Positions 9,171 to 14,968 of a DNA stretch of 64,000 bases are shown one piece after another (the first letter of the stretch is position 1; every line of letters starts with the position of its first letter). Source of the stretch: an uncultured Prevotellaceae bacterium (GTDB lineage: Bacteria; Bacteroidota; Bacteroidia; Bacteroidales; Bacteroidaceae); contig ONAG01000022.1 of NCBI GenBank assembly GCA_900315745.1, forward strand, positions 1 to 64,000. Direction: 5' to 3'. Under the pieces are notes generated by a model that did not search any database, was not told where the DNA came from, and worked only from the letters and a program-made list of their open reading frames with translations. The position numbers and the translations under genes were made by a program.

Positions 9171-9178
9171 CAAAGATA
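9171..9178 (-). promoter_or_regulatory. -7 box for the RNA-repair operon
   Basis: On the minus strand this reads TATCTTTG, the Bacteroidetes TAnnTTTG -7 element, 30 bp upstream of the start at 9141. The inverted repeat at 9187-9207 covers the region expected to hold the -33 element, which suggests repression or activation at this site. Confidence 0.6.
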
Positions 9179-9186
9179 GGCAATTT

Positions 9187-9207
9187 CTACGCATTCTATT
9201 TGCGTAG
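9187..9207. promoter_or_regulatory. Operator-like inverted repeat, copy 1
   Basis: CTACGCA-N7-TGCGTAG, a perfect 7-bp inverted repeat upstream of the minus-strand -7 box. A second copy with the same half-site core and the same 7-nt spacer lies at 9259-9275. The likely binder is the WYL regulator encoded in the operon (inference). Confidence 0.65.
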
Positions 9208-9258
9208 AACCCTAAAAATGTGTTTTTTTGATATATTTCTTTAAATTTTTACTTAACC

Positions 9259-9275
9259 ACGCAAAAACAATGCGT
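9259..9275. promoter_or_regulatory. Operator-like inverted repeat, copy 2
   Basis: ACGCA-N7-TGCGT, with the same core and spacer length as 9187-9207. It lies 10 bp upstream of the plus-strand -7 box of the small-RNA array, over its -33 region. Together the two copies bracket the divergent promoter region. Confidence 0.62.
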
Positions 9276-9285
9276 AGTAGGGTCA

Positions 9286-9293
9286 TAGCTTTG
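9286..9293 (+). promoter_or_regulatory. -7 box for the Y RNA array and rsr
   Basis: TAGCTTTG matches TAnnTTTG exactly. A transcript starting about 7 bp downstream would begin around 9300, 35 bp before the first RNA of the array. No TTTG -33 box is present at the expected place; the operator-like repeat sits there instead. Confidence 0.6.
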
Positions 9294-9334
9294 CACTCAG
9301 TTAGAAGAAAAGTGATCTTTGAATGAGTTTAACA

Positions 9335-9460
9335 AAGGTGGTGATTGCCGTAGTGAGGAGTTACTTCGTCTCGTAAACCGGAAAGGTGCAGGATTTCGAT
9401 TTCTGACTACCCCTGTTGGATTATTCCAAAAGTCTCCTTGTGCCTGTAGCGTCCCACCTT
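9335..9460 (+). ncRNA. Y-RNA-like small RNA 1
   Basis: AAGGTGG (9335-9341) pairs with CCACCTT (9454-9460) to close the RNA. TGCCGTAG is at 9346-9353 and the 3' counterpart is GCCTGTAGC at 9442-9450. GAGGAG (9355-9360) pairs with CTCCTT (9434-9439). Inside, CAGGA-TTTCGAT-TTCTG looks like a degenerate T arm, and TTGGA-TTAT-TCCAA (9416-9429) is a capped stem in the acceptor position. The tRNA-like core is weaker than in RNAs 2-4. A short T run follows. It is the first unit after the predicted promoter. Confidence 0.72.
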
Positions 9461-9472
9461 TTACTATTTATC

Positions 9473-9602
9473 GTGAGTGCCGTAGGAGAGGATTGCTTCG
9501 CAGTGGTTAGAACGTCGAATTACGGATTCGAAAGTCGCGGGTCCGACTCCCGCCGCCAGTTCGCTGGTGTAGTTCAGAAAACCTCTTCGCCTGTTGCCTC
9601 AC
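9473..9602 (+). ncRNA. Y-RNA-like small RNA 2, permuted tRNA-Arg(ACG)-like
   Basis: GTGAG (9473-9477) pairs with CTCAC (9598-9602). TGCCGTAG follows at 9478-9485 and GCCTGTTGC precedes the 3' strand. The core holds an anticodon arm with a 5-bp stem (TCGAA/TTCGA) and 7-nt loop TTACGGA with anticodon ACG at 9522-9524. The T arm is GCGGG-TCCGACT-CCCGC (9537-9553). Directly after it comes CGCCAG-TTCG-CTGGTG (9554-9569), an acceptor stem closed by a UUCG tetraloop, then TAGTTCAG, the 5' half of a D arm. The order T arm, acceptor, D arm is a circularly permuted tRNA, opened in the D loop. It cannot be a normal tRNA. Confidence 0.85.
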
Positions 9603-9611
9603 AAATAATAA

Positions 9612-9743
9612 GCAAGTGCCGTAGATAAGACTTACTTCGCCTGTTAAGCCGTGTGTCGCCGGTTCGAGTCCGGCCGTTGGAAGCAATTCCATGTAGCTCA
9701 GTCGGTAGAGCAACGTATAGTGTCTTTTCGCCTGTCGCCTTGC
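9612..9743 (+). ncRNA. Y-RNA-like small RNA 3, permuted tRNA-Asn(GTT)-like
   Basis: GCAAG (9612-9616) pairs with CTTGC (9739-9743), and AAGAC (9627-9631) with GTCTT (9722-9726). TGCCGTAG is at 9617-9624. A 7-nt loop CTGTTAA (9641-9647) keeps U33 and anticodon GTT. T arm: GCCGG-TTCGAGT-CCGGC (9658-9674). The acceptor stem is closed by a GNRA loop: TGGAA-GCAA-TTCCA (9678-9691). D arm: GCTC (9696-9699) with GAGC (9708-9711). ACG after the D arm can pair with CGT at 9650-9652, so the Ro-type stem replaces the anticodon stem. Its 5' and 3' ends are almost identical to those of RNA 4. Confidence 0.88.
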
Positions 9744-9761
9744 TTTCCATAAACATATTTG

Positions 9762-9892
9762 GCAAGTGCCGTAGATGAGACTTACTTCGCGTTGGGAGCC
9801 AAGGGTCGTCGGTTCGAGCCCGACCATGGAAGAAATTCCGTGTAGTTCAGTTGGTAGAACATTGTATAGTGTCTTTTCGCCTGTCGCCTTGC
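9762..9892 (+). ncRNA. Y-RNA-like small RNA 4, permuted tRNA-Pro(TGG)-like
   Basis: GCAAG (9762-9766) pairs with CTTGC (9888-9892), followed by TTTT. TGCCGTAG is at 9767-9774. The 7-nt loop GTTGGGA (9791-9797) has U33, anticodon TGG and a purine at 37. T arm: GTCGG-TTCGAGC-CCGAC (9808-9824). CATGGAA-GAAA-TTCCGTG (9825-9842) is a full 7-bp acceptor stem capped by a GAAA tetraloop. D arm: GTTC (9845-9848) with GAAC (9857-9860). The last 30 bases are identical to those of RNA 3, so the two arose by duplication with exchange of the tRNA body. Confidence 0.88.
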
Positions 9893-9906
9893 TTTTCATA
9901 TTTCAC

Positions 9907-9980
9907 AGCGGAGTGGAGCAGATGGTCAGCTTGCAAGTTTCATAAGCTTGAGGTCGCAGGTTCGAGTCCTGCCTCCGCGA
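9907..9980 (+). tRNA. tRNA-Met(CAT), initiator-like, inside the Y RNA array
   Basis: A linear, complete cloverleaf. The acceptor is AGCGGAG/CTCCGCG with positions 2-71 to 7-66 paired and an A1.G72 mismatch, a feature of bacterial initiator tRNA. D arm: GAGC/GCTT. Anticodon arm: CAAGT-TTCATAA-GCTTG with CAT at 9941-9943. T arm: GCAGG-TTCGAGT-CCTGC (9956-9972). CCA is not encoded. The anticodon stem lacks the three G-C pairs usual in initiators, so it may be a divergent or non-translating copy. Its 5' end is 14 bp after RNA 4 and its 3' end 6 bp before RNA 5, so tRNA-processing enzymes could release its neighbours. Confidence 0.8.
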
Positions 9981-9986
9981 CAATAT

Positions 9987-10074
9987 CAGGATGCCGTAGG
10001 ACGACGGATACTTCGCTACCATCTGAGGGGAACTTACCGCGATACCCCGACCGTCTGTCCGCCCGTCGCTCCTG
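9987..10074 (+). ncRNA. Y-RNA-like small RNA 5 (no tRNA body)
   Basis: CAGGA (9987-9991) pairs with TCCTG (10070-10074). TGCCGTAG is at 9992-9999 and the 3' strand motif is GCCCGTCGC. GACGG (10004-10008) can pair with CCGTC (10051-10055). In place of a tRNA body there is one hairpin, GGGG/CCCC around 10027-10048. At 88 nt it is the shortest unit, which suggests that the Ro-binding part alone is retained. Confidence 0.7.
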
Positions 10075-10083
10075 CCACCATAA

Positions 10084-10177
10084 GCGGTTGCCGTAGTGTA
10101 GAGATACTTCAAGAGTACAACTAATCATTGGACAGGTTTTCAAAACCGAGGCTCTCCACGACTGTAGCACCGTTTTT
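10084..10177 (+). ncRNA. Y-RNA-like small RNA 6 with terminal T run
   Basis: CGGT (10085-10088) pairs with ACCG (10169-10172), followed by TTTTT, which would end transcription or give a stable 3' end. TGCCGTAG is at 10089-10096, with GACTGTAGC as its 3' partner strand. GTG..GAG (10097-10103) can pair with CTC..CAC (10152-10159). A central hairpin GGT-TTTCAAA-ACC (10135-10147) has the form of an anticodon loop with TCA in the middle. The rsr gene starts 33 bp further on. Confidence 0.7.
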
Positions 10178-10209
10178 AATAGATGTTTAACGAATAAAGA
10201 TGTAAGAAG

Positions 10210-11733
10210 ATGAACTGGAATTCGAAATTGAAAGAGCAAATGACCGTGACGAATCACGAGGGAGCCAAGGCATACGCCATGACTCCTGAATTGGAGTTGT
10301 ACACCGCCGTGGTGACAGCATCGCTGAGCGACTTGTGCTACGAGAAGCAGGACGAGCGTGTCAACCGCATCGCCGTCCTGGTGGGCAAGGTGTCGCCGGA
10401 GTTCGTCGCCCGTCTCGCCGTCTATGCACGCACCCAGATGCATCTGCGCAGCATCCCCATGTTGTTGCTCGTGGAGTTGGCCAGGGTGCACAACGGTGAC
10501 GACCTCGTGGCCCGTGCCGTGGAAAAGACCGTGTTGCGTGCCGACGAGATTATGGAGTTGCTGATGTGCTATCAGTGGCGCAATCCGTCCATCGACCCCC
10601 GCAAGAAACTCGGCAAGCTCTCACGCCAGATACAGAACGGCCTTCAGCGTGCCTTCAACCGCTTCGACGAATACCAGTTCGCCAAGTACGACCGCGACAA
10701 CCTCGAGGTGAAGCTCCGCGACGCACTCTTCCTCGTCCACCCCAAGGCCAAGGATGAGCAGCAGCAGGCCTTGTTCGACAAGATTGTGAATCGCCAGTTG
10801 GAGACTCCCTACACCTGGGAGACCGAGTTGTCGGCTCTTGGACAGCAGCCCTTCGCCTCTGATGAGGAGAAGACGGCAGCCTTCCGTCAGAAGTGGGAGG
10901 AACTTATCCGCAGCGGCAAACTGGGCTATATGGCCCTGATGCGCAACCTGCGCAACATGCTTCAGGCTGACGTGTCGTTCGCCGACTTGCAGTTCGTCTG
11001 CGACTGTCTCTCGGATGCCGCTCAGGTGGCCAAGTCGAAGCAGTTGCCTTTCCGCTACCTATCGGCCTACCGTGAGGTGGAGCAGGTCAACAGCACCGGC
11101 ACCTCAGCGCTGATGTCGGCTTTGGAGACTGCCGTCCGTCATTCCGCCGCCAATATCGAGGGCTTCGACGAGAACACCCGCGTGCTCATCGCCTCGGATG
11201 TCAGCGGCTCGATGTGGACAAAAGTCAGCGCCAAGAGCATCGTGCGTTTGTTCGACATCGGTCTGTTGCTGTCGATGTTGCTCAAGAGCCGCTGCCAGCA
11301 GGTTATCGCCGGTATCTTCGGCAATGAGTGGAGTGTGGAAAACATGCCTGCCGACAACATCCTGATGGCAACCCGCCAACTCGAGAGACTTGAGGGCAAG
11401 GTGGGTTATAGCACCAACGGCTATAAGGTAGTTGACTGGCTCATCGAGCAAAAACAGGTGATGGACAAGGTGATGATGTTCACCGACATGCAGATGTGGG
11501 ACAGCACCGGACGCAACTCCACTTTCGAGAAGTCATGGAGACGCTACAAGCAGCTTGCACCCCAAGCAAAGCTCTACTTGTTCGACCTTGGGGGCTACGG
11601 TCAGTCGCCCTTGCGCCTTGTCGAGCCTGACGTTTACCTGATTGCAGGCTGGAGCGACCGCGTATTCGACGTGCTCTCCGCTATCGACAAGGGTGGCGAT
11701 GCCCTCAGCGTCATCAACAGCATTGAGGTATGA
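10210..11733 (+). CDS. rsr: Ro60/Rsr-type TROVE-domain RNA-binding protein
   Basis: 507 residues. The first 300 form the TROVE HEAT-repeat ring (YARTQMHLRSIPMLLLVELA and KLGKLSRQIQNGLQRAFNRF are typical helices). A von Willebrand A domain follows, with the MIDAS motif DVSGSM at residues 330-335 and a later FTDMQMW strand. Bacterial Rsr binds Y RNAs and misfolded RNAs and can tether nucleases such as PNPase. Length and domain order are normal, with all MIDAS residues present. The start at 10210 is the first ATG after RNA 6. The location directly downstream of the six-RNA array is what supports calling those RNAs Y RNAs. Confidence 0.94.
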   Translation: MNWNSKLKEQMTVTNHEGAKAYAMTPELELYTAVVTASLSDLCYEKQDERVNRIAVLVGKVSPEFVARLAVYARTQMHLRSIPMLLLVELARVHNGDDLVARAVEKTVLRADEIMELLMCYQWRNPSIDPRKKLGKLSRQIQNGLQRAFNRFDEYQFAKYDRDNLEVKLRDALFLVHPKAKDEQQQALFDKIVNRQLETPYTWETELSALGQQPFASDEEKTAAFRQKWEELIRSGKLGYMALMRNLRNMLQADVSFADLQFVCDCLSDAAQVAKSKQLPFRYLSAYREVEQVNSTGTSALMSALETAVRHSAANIEGFDENTRVLIASDVSGSMWTKVSAKSIVRLFDIGLLLSMLLKSRCQQVIAGIFGNEWSVENMPADNILMATRQLERLEGKVGYSTNGYKVVDWLIEQKQVMDKVMMFTDMQMWDSTGRNSTFEKSWRRYKQLAPQAKLYLFDLGGYGQSPLRLVEPDVYLIAGWSDRVFDVLSAIDKGGDALSVINSIEV

Positions 11734-11779
11734 AGATTGTTGATGGAGTAGCCCAAACTACCCATTCAAGAGAACAGGC

Positions 11780-11809
11780 GGGGAAGCAGATACAGAATCG
11801 AGCTTCCCC
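11780..11809 (+). terminator. Hairpin terminator after rsr
   Basis: GGGGAAGC (11780-11787) and GCTTCCCC (11802-11809) form a perfect 8-bp stem with a 14-nt loop, followed by GTTTCTC. It lies 46 bp after the rsr stop codon. Confidence 0.65.
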
Positions 11810-11868
11810 GTTTCTCATTCACTTGATTGCATCTGACTTTTTGCTGTTCCCCTCTTTTTTATCTTGGC

Positions 11869-11887
11869 TGTCCCATGATATGGGACA
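11869..11887. promoter_or_regulatory. Operator-like palindrome before the gene at 12039
   Basis: TGTCCCAT-N3-ATGGGACA is a perfect 8-bp inverted repeat directly upstream of the -7 box at 11897. A half-site GTCCCATAAT recurs near 11949. It is unlike the ACGCA-type operators at 9187-9275, so a different regulator is implied. Confidence 0.6.
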
Positions 11888-11896
11888 AGTCGCTGC

Positions 11897-11904
11897 TAAC
11901 TTTG
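11897..11904 (+). promoter_or_regulatory. -7 box for the gene at 12039
   Basis: TAACTTTG matches TAnnTTTG. The predicted start of transcription, near 11912, leaves a leader of about 125 bases before the ATG at 12039. Confidence 0.55.
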
Positions 11905-12038
11905 CGGAAAATATGCACTACAAAACTTAAAAACATGAAACCCTATCGTCCCATAATTCTACCAAAAAATCATTGCTTCAGCTGACAAAACAGCAGGCAT
12001 GGACAATAATATCAACTTATCCTAAAACACATACAACA

Positions 12039-13025
12039 ATGCAATTGCAAAACAGAGAATTACAGAAAAGGTTCGTCAGCGACTACAAATTGCCGATACC
12101 TTTGATCAATGAGGAGTATTTCCAATACTACCTGAAACTATACGAAAGTGACTACGGGGCACTGACCAAATACAATGACCTTCTTGAGAACATAAGGGTT
12201 AACTACGGCAATGACCCGGCTCGTTTCCTGGAGGAATACTACGACATCAGAGAGAACATCATACAGTCCGTTCTCTCCAGTCCAGCCTTCCTTAAATTCA
12301 ACAATATGGACATGAACGTCTATGCCATCAAGGACAGGCCGAATGTCACCTCCAACAACATCTACAACCAGAACAACGCCGGCAAGTTCTTCATCTCTGT
12401 CGATATCAAGAAAGCCAATTTCCAGACATTGAAAAACATCGACAAGGAAATTGTCCTCGGTGCGGACACCTACGAGGATTTCATCGGGAAGTTCACGGAT
12501 TCCGATTACATCAAGGCCAGCAAATACACCCGTGAGGTCATCTTCGGTAAACTGAACCCCAAAAGGCATATCACTGCAGAGAAATACTTCATCAACAAGA
12601 TCTATCAGGAAATCATTAGTCAACACCCTGAACTCAAGGACAAGACAGTTTCCCTGGCCACCGACGAGATGGTGTTCCTCGAAAACCCCAATACTTATCA
12701 AAATCCTGGGAATGCCGTCTCCCTACAAGAGGATATCAAGAGAATCGCAAAGGAGAATGGCTTTGACGTGCATGTCGAGTTCTTCTTCCTTCAGGGATAC
12801 AACCTTGTGTTCAAGGAAAGCAGAAGCGTCAGGAAGACTTTCTATCATAAGGACTTTGTATTGGGGGACAGTAACTTCAAACTCATTGCTGCTCCCCTGC
12901 CCTATCATGCCATGATTTACAAACTGTTCAAAGGCCTTCCCCTGGAAGAGATAGACTACCATTTCGATTATGAGGGCATGGATGCCAGGTTCTGTGAGGA
13001 ATTTGACATCGAACAGCTGCAATGA
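12039..13025 (+). CDS. Unknown protein with polymerase-palm-like motifs
   Basis: 328 residues from the ATG at 12039; an upstream in-frame start at 11973 adds 22 residues that look non-conserved. I do not recognise the family. Three segments resemble a nucleic-acid polymerase palm in order: FISVDIKKANFQTLKN (like motif A, with Asp in a strand), SKYTREVIFGKLNPKR (Lys/Arg helix like motif B), and VSLATDEMVFLE (Thr-Asp-Glu like motif C). The N-terminus is helical. No signal peptide is present. It has its own promoter and operator but directly follows rsr, so it may belong to the RNA-repair island. The polymerase idea is inference only; another unknown fold is equally possible. Confidence 0.7.
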   Translation: MQLQNRELQKRFVSDYKLPIPLINEEYFQYYLKLYESDYGALTKYNDLLENIRVNYGNDPARFLEEYYDIRENIIQSVLSSPAFLKFNNMDMNVYAIKDRPNVTSNNIYNQNNAGKFFISVDIKKANFQTLKNIDKEIVLGADTYEDFIGKFTDSDYIKASKYTREVIFGKLNPKRHITAEKYFINKIYQEIISQHPELKDKTVSLATDEMVFLENPNTYQNPGNAVSLQEDIKRIAKENGFDVHVEFFFLQGYNLVFKESRSVRKTFYHKDFVLGDSNFKLIAAPLPYHAMIYKLFKGLPLEEIDYHFDYEGMDARFCEEFDIEQLQ

Positions 13026-13119
13026 ACAGCACCTGAGCGCACTCTTACAGCCAAGACTTGCGTACCAGCCTGCTCCCCGTGGTAGTAATTAAAGGACAAA
13101 TCGACAACAGCCTGACACC

Positions 13120-13308
13120 GTACTTCAATATCCGCTCCTCCATCATTCCGTCTGGCATGAATCGGAGGAGCGTCTTCGTGATGGTGCTGCCTGCATCCAG
13201 ACAATCCCCACATTCTTCTTGATCACCAAGGATGGAGACATCGAGAGACAGATCGGTGTTCTTCCCTACCAAGAACTCAAACGTCTGGCAGGAGGAATCA
13301 TGGAGTGA
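13120..13308 (+). pseudogene. Remnant of a thioredoxin-like gene
   Basis: The frame reading CIQTIPTFFLITKDGDIERQ and then IGVLPYQELKRLAGG to a TGA at 13306-13308 resembles the C-terminal half of a thioredoxin fold, with the cis-Pro 'TIPTFF' and the 'KDG' turn. No CxxC active site and no start codon are visible upstream. It is followed by a terminator, as a real gene end would be. Confidence 0.4.
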
Positions 13309-13323
13309 AACTCTCCAACCAAC

Positions 13324-13362
13324 AAAAATCCCAGGGCATGGCAACCGTGTTTCGGGATTTTT
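13324..13362 (+). terminator. Rho-independent terminator
   Basis: AAAAATCCC (13324-13332) pairs with GGGATTTTT (13354-13362), and the T run continues. It sits just after the thioredoxin-like remnant and before the DUF4832-type gene. Confidence 0.75.
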
Positions 13363-13462
13363 TTGTTTTGCGAACCTTCGCATGACAAAAATGTCCTCAA
13401 ATATCAGTACCTTTGTAGCCTCTTGAAAGAATAAGGGAAATAATTTCAATCTGAAGAACATC

Positions 13463-14968
13463 ATGACCAGTATGAAGAAAAAACTGTTGGTATTGGTAAC
13501 GATGATCATGACAGGGGTTACGGTCTGTCTTGGACAGTTGTGGCAATCGGTGGCACTTGAGCGGCAAATCACTCATCCGCAGCCGATGACAGGACTGGTG
13601 CTCTGGCCTGACGAAGCCCGTGACCAACATGCCACATATGGTGAGACCATACAACTGGAGTTCTCATATTGCCTTCCCTGCAAGGTGGTGATCGGCTGCG
13701 AGGATGACGGCACCATCGTGTATGACTGGGAATGGTTTGACAACCTGCTGGACGATGTGGCCAGCCGTGGACACCAACTGATAGCCCGTTTCCGCTACGA
13801 ATACCCGTCGGGCACGGATGTTGACGGCAAGAAAGGAACAACCGCCGTTCCCGACTACATCAAGCAAAGGACAGACTACAAGGAGACTTATTCCAAGAAC
13901 CCCGGTGGCGACGGCCCCACCTACTATGCCGACTGGAGCAATGCGGAATTGCAGCGTTTCACCTTGCAGTTCTACACCGATTTCGCCTTACGTTACGGCC
14001 ACGATGCCCGCCTGGCCTTTCTGGAGGTGGGTTTCGGCCACTGGTCCGAGTATCACATCTACGGTACGAAGTTGGAACTGGGCAAGAACTTCCCCTCAAA
14101 AGACTTCCAAAAACAGTTCTTCGAGCACATGAACGCCGTCATAACCGACATCCCATGGGCGGTTTCCATAGATGCCGCCGATGACGAGTACTCCCCCGTG
14201 GTCGATGATGACGAGCTGATGGCTTTGCACTTCGGCCTGTTCGATGACTCGTTCATGCACAAAGACCACGAGATCGGTACAAGTGACGGATACAACGAGG
14301 AATGCTGGAACGCCATCGGCCGAGGCACACGCTGGCAGACAGGTGTCTGCGGCGGTGAGATCAGCTACTATTCGTCCAACGACCAGAAGAATTTCCTTAG
14401 TCCCGATGGTCTCTATGGCCACACCTGGGCAGAACAAGCCGCCAAATATCACATCACCTTCATGATTGCCAACGACGCGCCTCGTGGGGGCGTTGCCACA
14501 CCGGAGAGGTTCCGTGAGGGTTCCATGGCCACCGGCTACCACTTCGTGGTCAAGCAATGTCAGACAGATGGCACCACCACTCGCTTGTTGGTAGCCAACG
14601 AAGGCATAGCGCCACTCTACAGGGATGCCTGGTTCGCAATCGGCGACATCCGTTCCTCTTCCACATTGCGAGGTCTTCTCCCCGGTGATGAATGCTGGAT
14701 AGAGATACCGACAGTGCCTAATGGCGACGGCAGCGACATACAAATCACCAGCGACTGCATCCTGCCACAACAGTCCATAGAATTTGACGCAGACATCAGG
14801 CCGACAGGCATGGCTCCCATCACCACGCCGCCCACGCACCAATCAACGTTCAACCTGACCGGACAATGCCAGAAGTTCACCCCCACCCAGCCCGGGCTAT
14901 ACATTGTAAACGGCAGGAAAATCCTGTTGGGCAAACAATCCCGCAATCAATTCCTGGAAGGAATCTAA
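13463..14968 (+). CDS. Secreted DUF4832-type protein, probable glycoside-hydrolase fold
   Basis: 501 residues with a signal peptide (KKKLLVLVTMIMTGVTVCLG); an ATG at 13472 is an alternative start. The middle contains the TIM-barrel-like pattern of DUF4874/DUF4832 proteins: 'GHQLIARFRYEYPSG', 'FLEVGFGHWSEYH' and 'FDDSFMHKDHE'. The C-terminal part is a beta-sandwich, and the tail 'QPGLYIVNGRKILLG' matches the C-terminal tag of Prevotella secreted proteins. Proteins of this type are expected to act on polysaccharides at the cell surface, but activity is unproven. The following gene starts one base after the stop. Confidence 0.82.
   Translation: MTSMKKKLLVLVTMIMTGVTVCLGQLWQSVALERQITHPQPMTGLVLWPDEARDQHATYGETIQLEFSYCLPCKVVIGCEDDGTIVYDWEWFDNLLDDVASRGHQLIARFRYEYPSGTDVDGKKGTTAVPDYIKQRTDYKETYSKNPGGDGPTYYADWSNAELQRFTLQFYTDFALRYGHDARLAFLEVGFGHWSEYHIYGTKLELGKNFPSKDFQKQFFEHMNAVITDIPWAVSIDAADDEYSPVVDDDELMALHFGLFDDSFMHKDHEIGTSDGYNEECWNAIGRGTRWQTGVCGGEISYYSSNDQKNFLSPDGLYGHTWAEQAAKYHITFMIANDAPRGGVATPERFREGSMATGYHFVVKQCQTDGTTTRLLVANEGIAPLYRDAWFAIGDIRSSSTLRGLLPGDECWIEIPTVPNGDGSDIQITSDCILPQQSIEFDADIRPTGMAPITTPPTHQSTFNLTGQCQKFTPTQPGLYIVNGRKILLGKQSRNQFLEGI

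Noticed and set aside
9473-9892. Ordinary tRNA genes for Arg, Asn and Pro
   Set aside because: T arms and anticodon loops are present, but the 5' halves lie downstream of the 3' halves and the acceptor stems are sealed by tetraloops, so no linear mature tRNA can be made.
9335-10177. Spaced repeats of TGCCGTAG as a CRISPR array
   Set aside because: Spacing is irregular (about 100-225 bp), the repeat is only 8 bp with paired 3' partners, and the intervening DNA folds as RNA. No cas genes are present.
11730-11930. 66-residue open frame after rsr
   Set aside because: It contains the rsr terminator hairpin, an operator palindrome and a promoter, and its translation resembles no protein.
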